64,000 nt of DNA from Chryseobacterium culicis (GCF_002979755.1 NZ_PCPP01000001.1:590665-654664), one strand, 5' to 3'. Shown: positions 35,120-44,439, counted from the stretch's first letter. Notes: a model not told the origin generated them from the letters alone. A program made the numbers and translations.

Positions 35120-36049
35120 ATGAAGAAAATTTCAATTGTAATTCCCGCCTATAACGAAGAAGGTAACGTTGCCATGATCCATCAGAAAATTAAAGAAGTA
35201 TTTGATGGCTTAAGCAACTATGATTTTGAAATCATATTTGTAAATGATGGTAGCAGAGACCATACGCAACAAAAATTAGAAGAACTTTCCAACACCTATG
35301 ATGAAGTAAAATTCATTGAGTTTTCCCGTAATTTTGGACATCAGCCCGCAGTAAAAGCAGGGATGGATAATGCTCACGGAAATGCAGTCATTTCTATGGA
35401 TGGAGACCTTCAGCATCCGCCGGAGCTTATTCCGGAGATGATTCAGAAATGGGAAGAAGGATATGATGTGGTATTTACAGTAAGAACTTATCCTAAAGAA
35501 ATTTCTTATTTTAAACGAAAAACGTCAGATCTTTTCTATAAATTACTATCCAGTCTTTCCGATGTTAACCTCACAAAAGGAGGCGGATCAGATTTCAGAC
35601 TAATGGATGCCAATGCTGTTGAAGTAATGCGAACCTTCAATGAAGATGATTTATTCCTGAGAGGATTAACGAGCTGGATGGGTTTCAAACAGACCGGAAT
35701 TGATTTTAAAGCCAATGAAAGACTATCCGGACAAAGCAGCTACAACCTTAAAAAGATGTTTACTTTTGCCTTTACGGGAATCACTGCTTTCAGTGTAAAA
35801 CCTCTTTATTTAGCCGCATATCTTGGGTTTTTATTTTCCGCGCTTTCGGTAGTGGGATATGGAACGTATGTCATTCATTCCTTTATTGCCAAAACGGAGA
35901 TATCAGGTTGGGCATCGTTGATTATGACCATTGTTTTCTTTGGAGGACTTCAGTTGATCATCCTTGGAATCATGGGAATTTATCTAGGTAAAATATTTAA
36001 ACAGGTGAAAGAAAGACCTAATTATATTATTAAAAACAAAAATTTTTAG
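35120..36049 (+). CDS. GT2 family glycosyltransferase (polyprenyl-phosphate sugar synthase type)
   Basis: A 309-residue protein with an N-terminal GT-A domain (SIVIPAYNEEGNV, FVNDGSRDHT, MDGDLQHPPELIPEM) and two C-terminal membrane helices. This is the DPM1/GtrB-like architecture that moves a sugar onto a polyprenyl phosphate carrier. That would supply the donor for the adjacent GT87-like enzyme, a functional pairing inferred from position. It starts five bases after that gene. Confidence 0.9.
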   Translation: MKKISIVIPAYNEEGNVAMIHQKIKEVFDGLSNYDFEIIFVNDGSRDHTQQKLEELSNTYDEVKFIEFSRNFGHQPAVKAGMDNAHGNAVISMDGDLQHPPELIPEMIQKWEEGYDVVFTVRTYPKEISYFKRKTSDLFYKLLSSLSDVNLTKGGGSDFRLMDANAVEVMRTFNEDDLFLRGLTSWMGFKQTGIDFKANERLSGQSSYNLKKMFTFAFTGITAFSVKPLYLAAYLGFLFSALSVVGYGTYVIHSFIAKTEISGWASLIMTIVFFGGLQLIILGIMGIYLGKIFKQVKERPNYIIKNKNF

Positions 36050-36050
36050 A

Positions 36051-36827
36051 ATGGTTTTATTGAGTTTTGATATTGAAGAATTTGATATGCCATTAGAATA
36101 TAAGGGTGAGATTCCCTTTGAAAAGCAGATTTCAATTTCACAAACAGGATTAGAGAGAATTCTTGATATCCTTAAAAAACATAATGCCAAAGCTACTTTC
36201 TTTTCTACGGTAGTTTTTGCAGAAAACAGCAAATCCCTTATTGAAAGGTTGTTAAACGAAGGCCATGAACTGGCTTCTCATACATGGTTTCATTCAGAAT
36301 TTGAAGACAAACACCTGAAGGAATCACGGGAAAAACTGGAAGAACTATTTTCCACAAAGGTAACAGGGTTGAGAATGCCAAGAATGATGCCCGTAGACGA
36401 CAAAGAAGTGGAAAAAGCGGGCTATTCATACAATTCATCTATTAATCCCACATTTTTGCCGGGAAGATATAATAATTTAAAAGTATCCAGAACTTATTTT
36501 AAAGAAGGAAATGTAACCCAGGTTCCGGCTTCGGTTTCTCCTAATTTCAGGATTCCTTTGTTTTGGTTGAGCTTTCACAATTTCCCATTGTCTTTCTACA
36601 AGAAACTGGCTTCAGATACGTTGAAAAAAGATAAATATCTCAACATCTATTTCCATCCGTGGGAATTTGCAGAGATCAAAGACGAAGCATTTAAACTGCC
36701 TGGGTTTACTGTAAAGAACTCCGGAAAAGATATGGTGGAAAGATTTGATGCGTTTGTAGGCTGGCTGAAAGAAAAAGGACATACATTCGGTACATTCCAG
36801 GAATTTCAAAAACAGATACAACGATGA
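36051..36827 (+). CDS. Polysaccharide deacetylase (NodB/CE4 family)
   Basis: A 258-residue carbohydrate esterase with NodB-homology motifs: the N-terminal LLSFDIEEF, ATFFSTVVFAE and the metal-binding HELASHTWFH. The later motif RMPRMMP corresponds to the conserved arginine region. The C-terminal INIYFHPWEFAE carries another conserved histidine. It likely removes N- or O-acetyl groups from a glycan made by the flanking glycosyltransferases. It starts one base after the GT2 stop and overlaps the next gene by four bases. Confidence 0.88.
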   Translation: MVLLSFDIEEFDMPLEYKGEIPFEKQISISQTGLERILDILKKHNAKATFFSTVVFAENSKSLIERLLNEGHELASHTWFHSEFEDKHLKESREKLEELFSTKVTGLRMPRMMPVDDKEVEKAGYSYNSSINPTFLPGRYNNLKVSRTYFKEGNVTQVPASVSPNFRIPLFWLSFHNFPLSFYKKLASDTLKKDKYLNIYFHPWEFAEIKDEAFKLPGFTVKNSGKDMVERFDAFVGWLKEKGHTFGTFQEFQKQIQR

Positions 36828-37921
36828 AGATTGCCTTTGATGCAAAACGGTTTTTCCATAATACATCCGGATTGGGAAATTACTCGAGAGATCTTGTAAG
36901 GATACTTTCCGAGTATGAACCGGAAAACGAATATCTGTTACTGAACAAAAACACATCGGAGCGTGGAAAGGATATCCTGAAGCACCCGAATGTTCATTTT
37001 ATTGAAACTTCAAAAGGAAACTTTTCCCGTCAGCTTAAAATGGGTAAAGATGCCCAGAAGCAAAACGCTGATATTTTCCATGGATTATCCGGTGAACTAC
37101 CTTTAAAATGGGACTCAAAACCTATTAAAAAGGTCGTTACCATTCATGATCTGATCTTTGTAAGATATCCGCAGTATTATTCTTTTTTTGACAGGAGAAT
37201 TCACTTCTGGAAATTTAAAAAAGCCGCTGATATGGCTGATAAAATTATTGCTATTTCAGAACAGACCAAAAGAGATATCATTCAATATTTAAAAGTTCCT
37301 GAGACTAAGATTGAAGTCATTTATCAGGGATGTCATCAGGCTTTTAAAGAGCAGCAGTCTCCGGAACTGATGCAGGAGGTAAAAGAGAAGTTCAGGCTTC
37401 CGGAAAGGTTTATACTCAACGTAGGAACTATCGAAGATCGTAAGAATCTTTTGAACGTTGTAAAAGCGATCAACGGTACAGAAATTCCATTGGTGGTGGT
37501 TGGAAGGAAGACCAAATATTTCCAGAAAATAGAAAAATTTCTGAAAAAGAGCAAAATGGAAAAGCAGGTGCTATTCCTTGAAGGGGTTTCCATGGATGAG
37601 CTGGCTTGTCTTTATAAACTGGCAGATATTTTTGTCTATCCAAGCTTCTTTGAAGGTTTTGGAATCCCTGTCATAGAAGCACTTTTCTCCAAAACCGTTG
37701 TGGTTACCAGCAATACAAGCTGCCTACCGGAAGCGGGAGGAAAAGACTCCGTTTACATCAATCCGGATAATGATCTTGACATCCGGGCCAAAATCAAATT
37801 TCTCTGGGAAAATGAATCTGAGAGAAAACGCCGTGAGGAAAAGGGTTTCGAGTTTGTTCAAAAGTTTAATGACGAACCTATTGCAAAGGAGCTGATGAAT
37901 TTTTATCAAAAATTAATCTGA
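36824..37921 (+). CDS. GT4 (group 1) family glycosyltransferase
   Basis: A 365-residue GT-B glycosyltransferase. The N-terminal domain opens with KIAFDAKRFFHNTSGLGNYS, and the C-terminal donor-binding domain contains ILNVGTIEDRKNLLN and FVYPSFFEGFGIPVIEA, with the family E-x7-E pattern. It overlaps the deacetylase by four bases and ends the glycan cluster just before the histidine promoter. Donor and acceptor sugars are unknown; surface polysaccharide or glycoprotein assembly is the likely setting. Confidence 0.92.
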   Translation: MKIAFDAKRFFHNTSGLGNYSRDLVRILSEYEPENEYLLLNKNTSERGKDILKHPNVHFIETSKGNFSRQLKMGKDAQKQNADIFHGLSGELPLKWDSKPIKKVVTIHDLIFVRYPQYYSFFDRRIHFWKFKKAADMADKIIAISEQTKRDIIQYLKVPETKIEVIYQGCHQAFKEQQSPELMQEVKEKFRLPERFILNVGTIEDRKNLLNVVKAINGTEIPLVVVGRKTKYFQKIEKFLKKSKMEKQVLFLEGVSMDELACLYKLADIFVYPSFFEGFGIPVIEALFSKTVVVTSNTSCLPEAGGKDSVYINPDNDLDIRAKIKFLWENESERKRREEKGFEFVQKFNDEPIAKELMNFYQKLI

Positions 37922-37927
37922 AAAAAC

Positions 37928-37957
37928 TTTGCATTTTAAAAATAAATCCTACATTTG
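37928..37957 (+). promoter_or_regulatory. Promoter of the histidine operon
   Basis: TTTG (37928-37931), 18 bases, then TACATTTG (37950-37957), a near-ideal Bacteroidota -33/-7 pair. Transcription would start around 37964, ten bases before the leader peptide ATG. Confidence 0.8.
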
Positions 37958-37973
37958 CATCATAATTCAAACA

Positions 37974-38024
37974 ATGAAACCAACATTTTTAGCATTACAT
38001 CATTATCATCATCATCTCTGTTAG
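37974..38024 (+). CDS. hisL: Histidine operon leader peptide
   Basis: A 16-codon ORF, too short for standard gene calling, encoding MKPTFLALHHYHHHLC. It has five histidines within a run of six codons, followed by TAG. It lies between the promoter at 37928 and the terminator at 38069, upstream of hisG. Such runs act as a histidine sensor: a ribosome that stalls for lack of charged tRNA-His changes RNA folding downstream. The stop codon overlaps the AGGCGG segment that competes in the attenuator. Confidence 0.9.
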   Translation: MKPTFLALHHYHHHLC

Positions 38025-38099
38025 GCGGAATTGATTGATATAAGTATGTGCTAAAATCAAAAATAATTAAAACCGTCTGAGTAAATAGGCGGTTTTTTT
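38023..38099 (+). promoter_or_regulatory. Histidine operon transcription attenuator
   Basis: The terminator stem is AAAACCGTCT (38069-38078) with AGGCGGTTTT (38087-38096), followed by T residues. An identical AGGCGG occurs at 38023-38028 across the leader stop codon and can pair with ACCGTCT instead, forming an antiterminator. A ribosome finishing the leader would cover the upstream copy and allow termination, while one stalled in the histidine run would leave it free. This is the classic logic, read here from the sequence. Confidence 0.85.
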
Positions 38100-38167
38100 G
38101 TTTCCTGAATTCTCCTCAGAAATTTCAATAGATCAGTTTTATTTGCTCAGACCTCAAAAAAGGCAAA

Positions 38168-39025
38168 ATGAGTAAATTAAAAATTGCAATCCAAAAAAGC
38201 GGCCGGCTTTACGAAGAATCTCTTCAGCTTCTCAAAGACTGTGGAATCTATGTCAATAACGGCAAAGACCAGCTCAAAGTTTCAGTAGATAATTTTCCGA
38301 TGGAAATCATGTACCTTCGGAACTCAGATATCCCACAATACCTGGAAGATGGAGTGGTGGATATTGCCATTGTAGGCGAAAATCTTCTGATTGAAAAAAG
38401 TAAAAATATCAAAACAATTCAGAAACTTGGGTTTTCAAAATGCCGTGTTTCACTGGCTGTTCCCAAAGAAGTTGAAACGGATGAACTCTCTTTTTTCCAG
38501 GGTAAAAAAATTGCCACCTCTTACCCTAATACCCTCAAAAACTTTTTAGAAAAAGAAGGAATTACATCAGATATTCACGTGATTTCAGGATCTGTTGAAA
38601 TAGCTCCTAATATCGGTCTTGCAGATGGGATATGTGATATTGTCAGTTCCGGAAGTACCTTATTCAAAAACGGATTGCGCGAGACTGTCACTTTGCTGAA
38701 ATCGGAGGCTGTTTTAGCTCAAACTCCTCAATTATCATCTGAAAAAGAAGCTATTCTTGAGAAATTTGTGTTCAGAATCAAGGCGGTTTTAAAAGCAAAA
38801 AATTCAAAATACATTCTGATGAATGTTCCCAACGAAAAAATTCAAAAAGTATCTGAAGTTCTTCCCGTATTGAAAAGCCCTACAGTTATTCCTCTTGCAG
38901 AAGAAGGCTGGAGCAGTATTCATTCTGTTATTGATGAAGTGCGTTTCTGGGAAGTGATTGATGAACTGAAAGATAATGGGGCCCAGGATATTTTAATCAT
39001 CCCGATTGATAAAATGGTTATATAA
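38168..39025 (+). CDS. hisG: ATP phosphoribosyltransferase (long form)
   Basis: A 285-residue HisG that makes phosphoribosyl-ATP, the first step of histidine synthesis. The N-terminal catalytic part opens with LKIAIQKSGRLYEES, and the PRPP-binding stretch is near GICDIVSSGSTLFKNG. Residues from about 210 on form the ACT-like regulatory domain of the hexameric long form, so histidine feedback is expected and HisZ is not needed. It is the first structural gene after the attenuator. Confidence 0.97.
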   Translation: MSKLKIAIQKSGRLYEESLQLLKDCGIYVNNGKDQLKVSVDNFPMEIMYLRNSDIPQYLEDGVVDIAIVGENLLIEKSKNIKTIQKLGFSKCRVSLAVPKEVETDELSFFQGKKIATSYPNTLKNFLEKEGITSDIHVISGSVEIAPNIGLADGICDIVSSGSTLFKNGLRETVTLLKSEAVLAQTPQLSSEKEAILEKFVFRIKAVLKAKNSKYILMNVPNEKIQKVSEVLPVLKSPTVIPLAEEGWSSIHSVIDEVRFWEVIDELKDNGAQDILIIPIDKMVI

Positions 39026-39029
39026 AGAA

Positions 39030-39360
39030 TCTAACTAATCATTAAGGTGATAACGTGAGTTGAAGAATGATAATGTTGGTTAACGCAAAGGCGCAATAAA
39101 AATGAAGCCAATACTATTTTAAGGCACAAAGATTTTATCTGCGATAAAATTGAATGCCGTTTTAAATCACAAAACTATACCCACGCACTTGCTGAAAATC
39201 TTCGATTTTCTTGCGCCTTAAAAAAGTAAAAGATTAGAAAAAACTTTGCGTCTTTGCGTTATCAAAAAAAATAGCAATTAAGATAGCTGAATAATATAGC
39301 TTCAGCTATGATCTTAATGAAACTTAACAACTTAAAAGAATCTTAATGGTTCAAAAAAAA
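39030..39360. repeat. hisG-hisD spacer: repeat element of the CTTAATGGT family interrupted by a TIR-bounded element
   Basis: The outer part has CATTAAGG near 39039 at the left and a right arm (AGCTTCAGCTATGATCTTAATG, then TCTTAATGGTT) that matches the element at 41965-42016. The centre, about 39080-39262, is a separate unit bounded by inverted AACGCAAAGGCGCA and TGCGTCTTTGCGTT, with inner hairpins (ATTTTATC TGC GATAAAAT at 39132). The order suggests nesting. No ORF is present. Confidence 0.7.
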
Positions 39361-39377
39361 TCTTTCAAAATAATACA

Positions 39378-40652
39378 ATGAAAATATACAGATATCCCAC
39401 AAAAAATACCTGGACAGATTTAGTAAAACGCCCGGTTCTTGAGCAGAAAGAGATTTCAGGTCTTATTACAGAAATATTCACGGAAGTTGAAAAAAACGGA
39501 GATAAAGCTTTAATAGAATTCAACAGAAAATTTGATAAAGCAGAAACGGTGAGTATTAAAGTATCTGATGTAGAAATTCAAGAGGCAGAAAAGCAGATTA
39601 ATGATGAATTGAAACAGGCTATTCAGCAGGCAAAAGAAAATATTGCTACATTTCACGCTTCTCAAAAACAGGAGATTCAAAAAATCGAGACAACAAAAGG
39701 AGTGGTTTGCTGGCGTGAAAATCGTGCTGTAGAAAGAGTGGGGATTTATATTCCCGGAGGAACAGCTCCTTTATTTTCCACAGTACTGATGCTTGCCGTT
39801 CCTGCAAATCTGGCAGGTTGTAAAGAAATTATACTGTGTACACCACCAGATAAGAATGGAAATATCAATCCTGCGATTCTGTATGCTGCTAAACTTTGTG
39901 GGGTTTCGGAAATCTTTAAAATTGGTGGAGCACAAGCCGTTGCCGCAATGGCTTTGGGGACAGAAAGTATTCCTGAAGTCAATAAAATTTTCGGTCCCGG
40001 AAATCAGTTTGTAGTAGCGGCCAAAGAATATGCCCAGCGTTACGGAGTTGCCATTGATATGCCTGCCGGTCCAAGTGAAGTTCTTGTGATAGCAGATGAA
40101 CAGGCAGTTCCTGAATTTTGTGCTGCAGATCTTCTTTCACAGGCAGAACACGGGAGTGACAGTCAGGTTGTTTTTATTACGACAGACCTTAAAGTGTTTG
40201 AAGAAACTATAGAGGCTGTTGGGCAGCAGCTCAGAGACTTACCAAGAAATGAGTTTGCTGGTCAGGCTTTGGAGAACAGCTCTTTTATTTTAATGAACTC
40301 CCTGGAGGAAGCCCTGGAATTTAGTAACCTTTATGCTCCGGAACACCTTATTCTGGCGATCAATGATTTTGAAAAATATATTCCTGAGATTCAGAATGCA
40401 GGTTCGGTTTTCCTCGGAAACTATTCCTGTGAGAGCGCAGGAGATTATGCCAGCGGAACCAATCACACGCTTCCTACCAATGCTTATGCAAAGAATTACA
40501 GTGGAGTATCGCTGGACAGTTTTGTAAAGAAAATAACATTTCAGCATCTTTCAAAGGAAGGTCTTCAGAATTTAGGAAAAACGATAGAGCTCATGGCAGA
40601 AGCAGAAGGTCTGTTTGCTCACAAAAATGCAGTATCCATCAGATTAAAATAA
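39378..40652 (+). CDS. hisD: Histidinol dehydrogenase
   Basis: A 424-residue zinc enzyme that performs the last two oxidations from L-histidinol to L-histidine. Family signatures seen: VGIYIPGGTAPLFSTVLML, KIFGPGNQFVVAAKEYAQ, and LLSQAEHGSDSQ with the zinc/catalytic Gln-His. The C-terminal SAGDYASGTNHTLPTNA is intact. Length is typical. The spacers on both sides hold repeat elements. Confidence 0.97.
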   Translation: MKIYRYPTKNTWTDLVKRPVLEQKEISGLITEIFTEVEKNGDKALIEFNRKFDKAETVSIKVSDVEIQEAEKQINDELKQAIQQAKENIATFHASQKQEIQKIETTKGVVCWRENRAVERVGIYIPGGTAPLFSTVLMLAVPANLAGCKEIILCTPPDKNGNINPAILYAAKLCGVSEIFKIGGAQAVAAMALGTESIPEVNKIFGPGNQFVVAAKEYAQRYGVAIDMPAGPSEVLVIADEQAVPEFCAADLLSQAEHGSDSQVVFITTDLKVFEETIEAVGQQLRDLPRNEFAGQALENSSFILMNSLEEALEFSNLYAPEHLILAINDFEKYIPEIQNAGSVFLGNYSCESAGDYASGTNHTLPTNAYAKNYSGVSLDSFVKKITFQHLSKEGLQNLGKTIELMAEAEGLFAHKNAVSIRLK

Positions 40653-40687
40653 TAAATGTTGGAAAACGTAAAGTTTATCCAAAAAAT

Positions 40688-40820
40688 TGAACCATTAAGA
40701 AAACGAAGCTTTTAAGTAACGTTAAGATTCAAATACATTTGAATTCACCTCACAGCTTATTAAATATCTCCGATATTTTCTTCACTATTCTTAATCACTC
40801 ATTCATCTTAATGGTTTAAA
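40688..40820. repeat. CTTAATGGT-family element in the hisD-hisC spacer
   Basis: About 130 bases with inverted ends: AACCATTAAG at the left (40690) and CTTAATGGTT at the right (40807). Internal GTTAAGATTC is shared with the copy at 41886. It ends 11 bases before the hisC ATG. No ORF. Confidence 0.75.
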
Positions 40821-40830
40821 ATAGTTTAAA

Positions 40831-41871
40831 ATGAAAAATAATACAATGAAAAATAACAGTATCAATACTTTAGTAAGAAAAAATATATTAGAACTACGGC
40901 CTTATGTAAGTTTCAGGGATCATAATGAATTCAATTCTCCGGTTATGCTGGATGCTAATGAAAGCCCTTTTGGGGAATGCAACCGTTATCCTGATTCTAC
41001 GCAGAAAAAGCTTAAAAACAAACTTGCAGAACTTAAAAATATTTCTCCTTCACAAATTGCTGTAGGAAATGGAAGTGATGAACTGATAGACCTTATCATT
41101 AAAATTTTCTGTGAGCCTAAAAAAGATGCTATTCTGATGATGAATCCGTCATTTGCTATGTATGGTTTCTATGCAGCAATTAATGAAAATAAAGTTTTGA
41201 AACTCGATTTGAATGAAAATTTTGAGATTGTTAAAAATGATTTTTTAAAAATTGCTGAAGATCCTTCTCTTAAAGTTTTCTTTTTATGTTCACCCAATAA
41301 CCCTACAGGAAACAGTATTGATGATATTGAGTTTTATCTTCAGAACTTCAATGGAATTGTAGTTGTTGACGAAGCTTATATTGAATTTTCTGGTAAAAAA
41401 TCAAGTTTGGAGCTATTGGATCAATATTCTAACTTAATTGTACTACAAACTTTTTCCAAAGCATGGGGATTTGCCGGAGCAAGAGTAGGTATGGCATATG
41501 CATCAGGAGAGATTATCAGATTGATCAACACAGTAAAAGCTCCTTATAATGTGAATGTTTTAAGCCAGGAATTGATCGTAAAGACATTGAATGATGAAAA
41601 GAGGTTTCAGGAAAATGTAAACCGTATTCTGGAAGAAAGAACATGGCTGCAGGAGCAGTTTGAAGGAATTGCATGTATTTCAAAAGTATTTTCAACAGAT
41701 GCCAACTTTTTTCTGATCAGAATGGAAAATGTTGATTCAGTGTATACAAGAATGCTTGAGGAGGAGATTTTAACCAGCAGAAGAGATCCTGCCATTCCCG
41801 GATGCATCAGAATCAATGTAGGAAACCGGGAAGAAAATGAAAAATTAATTAATCTTTTAAAAGGAATATAA
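40831..41871 (+). CDS. hisC: Histidinol-phosphate aminotransferase
   Basis: A 346-residue PLP-dependent class I/II aminotransferase that converts imidazole-acetol phosphate to histidinol phosphate. The PLP lysine is K210 in LQTFSKAWGFAGARVG. Family segments include MLDANESPFGECNRYPD, VGNGSDELIDLII and FLCSPNNPTGNSI. Two in-frame ATGs (40831, 40846) are possible starts; both precede the conserved region. Confidence 0.96.
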   Translation: MKNNTMKNNSINTLVRKNILELRPYVSFRDHNEFNSPVMLDANESPFGECNRYPDSTQKKLKNKLAELKNISPSQIAVGNGSDELIDLIIKIFCEPKKDAILMMNPSFAMYGFYAAINENKVLKLDLNENFEIVKNDFLKIAEDPSLKVFFLCSPNNPTGNSIDDIEFYLQNFNGIVVVDEAYIEFSGKKSSLELLDQYSNLIVLQTFSKAWGFAGARVGMAYASGEIIRLINTVKAPYNVNVLSQELIVKTLNDEKRFQENVNRILEERTWLQEQFEGIACISKVFSTDANFFLIRMENVDSVYTRMLEEEILTSRRDPAIPGCIRINVGNREENEKLINLLKGI

Positions 41872-41885
41872 TTATAGCTTGTTAA

Positions 41886-42020
41886 AATATAACCCATTAA
41901 GAGAAACGAAGATAATAAGAAAAGTTAAGATTCATCAGGATGCATAAAATGCAAAGCTAAATTAATAGCTTCAACTATGTTCTTAATGCTAATCACTTAA
42001 AAAAAGCTTAATGGTTAAAA
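41886..42020. repeat. CTTAATGGT-family element in the hisC-hisB spacer
   Basis: About 135 bases, with CCCATTAAG at 41893 and CTTAATGGTT at 42007 as inverted ends. The core AGCTTCAACTATGTTCTTAATG is nearly the same as in the hisG-hisD spacer. No ORF. Confidence 0.75.
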
Positions 42021-42038
42021 ACAATTTGATAAAAACAT

Positions 42039-43133
42039 ATGAAAAAAGTACTCTTTATAGACCGCGACGGAACCCTTATTATTGAACCACCTACTGATTT
42101 CCAGGTTGATTCTCTTGAAAAGCTTGAGTTTTATCCCGGGGTTTTCCAAAACATGTCAAAAATTGTCAATGAACTGGATTATGAACTGGTTATGGTGACG
42201 AATCAGGATGGTTTGGGGACTGAAAGTTTTCCTGAAGAAGATTTCATAAAACCCCACGCAAAAATGCTACAGGCATTTGAAAATGAAGGGATCGTTTTTA
42301 GTGATATTTTAATTGATAAAAGTTTTGAATCCGAAAATCTTCCTACCAGAAAACCTGGAATTGGAATGCTTGGAAAATACATCTATGGCAATTATGATCT
42401 GGAAAATTCCTATGTAATTGGTGATCGAAATACCGACGTTCAACTCGCTAAAAACCTTAAGTCTAAAGCTATTTATCTTAATCAAAACTTAAATAGCGAA
42501 GCTGAGCTTTCTGCGACAAGTTGGTCAGAGATTTATCAGTTCTTAAAATCCGGAATGAGGAAAGCTAAAGTATCCCGAAAAACCAATGAAACAGATATAG
42601 AAATTGAAGTCAATCTTGATGGTAACGGACGATCTGATATTTCAACCGGGCTTCATTTTTTTGATCACATGCTGGACCAGATTGCAAGACACGGAAATAT
42701 GGATCTTACCATAAAAGTAAACGGAGATCTTGCTGTAGATGAGCACCACACGATTGAAGATACCGGGATTGTATTGGGAGAAGCCATTTTAAAAGCTTTA
42801 GGAAAGAAAAAAGGAATTGAAAGATATGGTTTCCTTCTTCCGATGGATGATTGTCTCTCTCAGGTGGCTATTGACTTTGGCGGCAGACCGTGGTTAGTAT
42901 GGGATGCTCCGTTTAAAAGAGAAAAGATAGGGGATATGCCTACCGAAATGTTTTATCACTTTTTTAAGTCCTTTACGGATGCCTCAAAATCCAATCTGAA
43001 TATCAAAGCAGAAGGAGATAATGAACACCACAAAATTGAATCCATCTTTAAAGCATTTGCAAAAGCCGTTAAAATGGCGGTAAACCAAACAGATACTAAC
43101 TTCAGCCTGCCTTCTACAAAAGGAAGTTTATAA
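42039..43133 (+). CDS. hisB: Bifunctional histidinol-phosphatase / imidazoleglycerol-phosphate dehydratase
   Basis: A 364-residue fusion. The N-terminal HAD phosphatase has FIDRDGT (D8, D10) and spans about residues 1-165. The C-terminal IGPD domain starts near residue 173, with metal-binding histidine motifs [27 protein letters not shown] and [11 protein letters not shown]. It catalyses steps 7 and 9 of histidine synthesis. hisH follows after two bases. Confidence 0.97.
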   Translation: MKKVLFIDRDGTLIIEPPTDFQVDSLEKLEFYPGVFQNMSKIVNELDYELVMVTNQDGLGTESFPEEDFIKPHAKMLQAFENEGIVFSDILIDKSFESENLPTRKPGIGMLGKYIYGNYDLENSYVIGDRNTDVQLAKNLKSKAIYLNQNLNSEAELSATSWSEIYQFLKSGMRKAKVSRKTNETDIEIEVNLDGNGRSDISTGLHFFDHMLDQIARHGNMDLTIKVNGDLAVDEHHTIEDTGIVLGEAILKALGKKKGIERYGFLLPMDDCLSQVAIDFGGRPWLVWDAPFKREKIGDMPTEMFYHFFKSFTDASKSNLNIKAEGDNEHHKIESIFKAFAKAVKMAVNQTDTNFSLPSTKGSL

Positions 43134-43135
43134 AT

Positions 43136-43714
43136 ATGATTGCCATAATAAAATACAACGGAGGAAATGTAAACTCTGTTCAGAATGCCCTCAACAGGCT
43201 GAATGTTGATTCTGTGATTACGGATGATCCTGAACAGATCTTAAAAGCAGATAAAGTTATCTTTCCAGGCGTAGGAGAAGCCTCATCCACCATGAAACTG
43301 TTGAAAGAAAAAGAACTTGATCTATTGATTCCAAGTCTTAAACAACCTGTTTTGGGAATATGCCTGGGGATGCAGCTGATGTGTAAAGGAAATGAAGAAG
43401 GAGATACTGAAGGAATGGGAATTTTTGATATCAATGTCAGAAAATTTCCATCCAGAGATATTGTTCCGCATATGGGCTGGAATACAGTTTCAGGACAGAC
43501 ATCGGCATTGTTTTCCGGAATTGAAAAGAGTAGTGATGTTTATTTTGTTCACAGTTATTATTGTGAGCTTTCAGACTTTACAACTTCTGTTTGTGATTAT
43601 ATACTGCCTTTCAGTGCTTCTTTGCAGAAAGATAATTTTTATGCAGTGCAGTTTCACCCTGAAAAATCAGGAATCGTGGGAAATCAGATCGTTAAAAACT
43701 TTATAAATTTATAA
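43136..43714 (+). CDS. hisH: Imidazole glycerol phosphate synthase, glutamine amidotransferase subunit
   Basis: A 192-residue class I amidotransferase that supplies ammonia to HisF. The triad is C76 ([10 protein letters not shown]), H174 and E176 (VQFHPEKSG). The N-terminal [16 protein letters not shown] is typical. Its stop overlaps the hisA start by one base (TAATG), which indicates coupled translation. Confidence 0.97.
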   Translation: MIAIIKYNGGNVNSVQNALNRLNVDSVITDDPEQILKADKVIFPGVGEASSTMKLLKEKELDLLIPSLKQPVLGICLGMQLMCKGNEEGDTEGMGIFDINVRKFPSRDIVPHMGWNTVSGQTSALFSGIEKSSDVYFVHSYYCELSDFTTSVCDYILPFSASLQKDNFYAVQFHPEKSGIVGNQIVKNFINL

Positions 43715-44439
43715 TGATGAAAATAATTCCGGCTATTGATATTATCGACGGGAAATGTGTCCGCTTGTCGAAAGGAGATTACAACACAAAGAAAATATAC
43801 AATGAAGATCCTGTAGAAGTGGCGAAGGAATTTGAGAGTTTTGGCATTCAGTTTCTCCATTTGGTAGATCTTGATGGGGCAAAATCAAAGCATATTGTCA
43901 ATCAGAAGGTTCTGGAAAACATTGCAGCATCTACTTCGTTACACATTGACTTTGGAGGAGGATTAAAAACTCAGGAAGATATTGAAACAGCCTTTAATTC
44001 AGGGGCAAAACAGATAACTTTAGGAAGTATTGCGGTTCAGAATCCTGAGTTCTGTTTTGAAATGATACGGAAATATGGCCCTGAGAAGATTATTTTGGGA
44101 GCAGACTGTGAAAACCGGAAAATAAAAACCTCCGGCTGGCTCGAAGAAAGTGACAATGATATCATTGATTTTATCCTTCAGTATCAGGAAAAAGGAATAC
44201 AAAATACGATTTGTACGGATATTTCGAAAGACGGAATGCTGGAAGGTCCATCAACAGGACTGTATATTGAAATTTTATATAAAACATCGGTTCAGCTGGT
44301 AGCCAGCGGAGGAATTTCAGGGATTGCTGATGTCTATAAAATGAAAGATATAGGATGTTCAGGAACAATCATCGGAAAGGCAATCTATGAGGGAAAAATA
44401 AGCTTACAACAACTTCAAAATTTTATTGAAAATGCTTAA
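43714..44439 (+). CDS. hisA: ProFAR isomerase (phosphoribosylformimino-AICAR-P isomerase)
   Basis: A 241-residue TIM barrel. The N-terminal catalytic aspartate is in [19 protein letters not shown], and the phosphate-binding glycine motifs [13 protein letters not shown] and [12 protein letters not shown] are visible. An ATG one codon later (43717) is also possible. It overlaps hisF by eight bases. Confidence 0.97.
   Translation: MMKIIPAIDIIDGKCVRLSKGDYNTKKIYNEDPVEVAKEFESFGIQFLHLVDLDGAKSKHIVNQKVLENIAASTSLHIDFGGGLKTQEDIETAFNSGAKQITLGSIAVQNPEFCFEMIRKYGPEKIILGADCENRKIKTSGWLEESDNDIIDFILQYQEKGIQNTICTDISKDGMLEGPSTGLYIEILYKTSVQLVASGGISGIADVYKMKDIGCSGTIIGKAIYEGKISLQQLQNFIENA

Noticed and set aside
38000..38015. 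CAT-rich run considered as a simple-sequence repeat
   Set aside because: It is in frame with a start codon and stop and is placed between promoter and attenuator; leader-peptide explanation is better.
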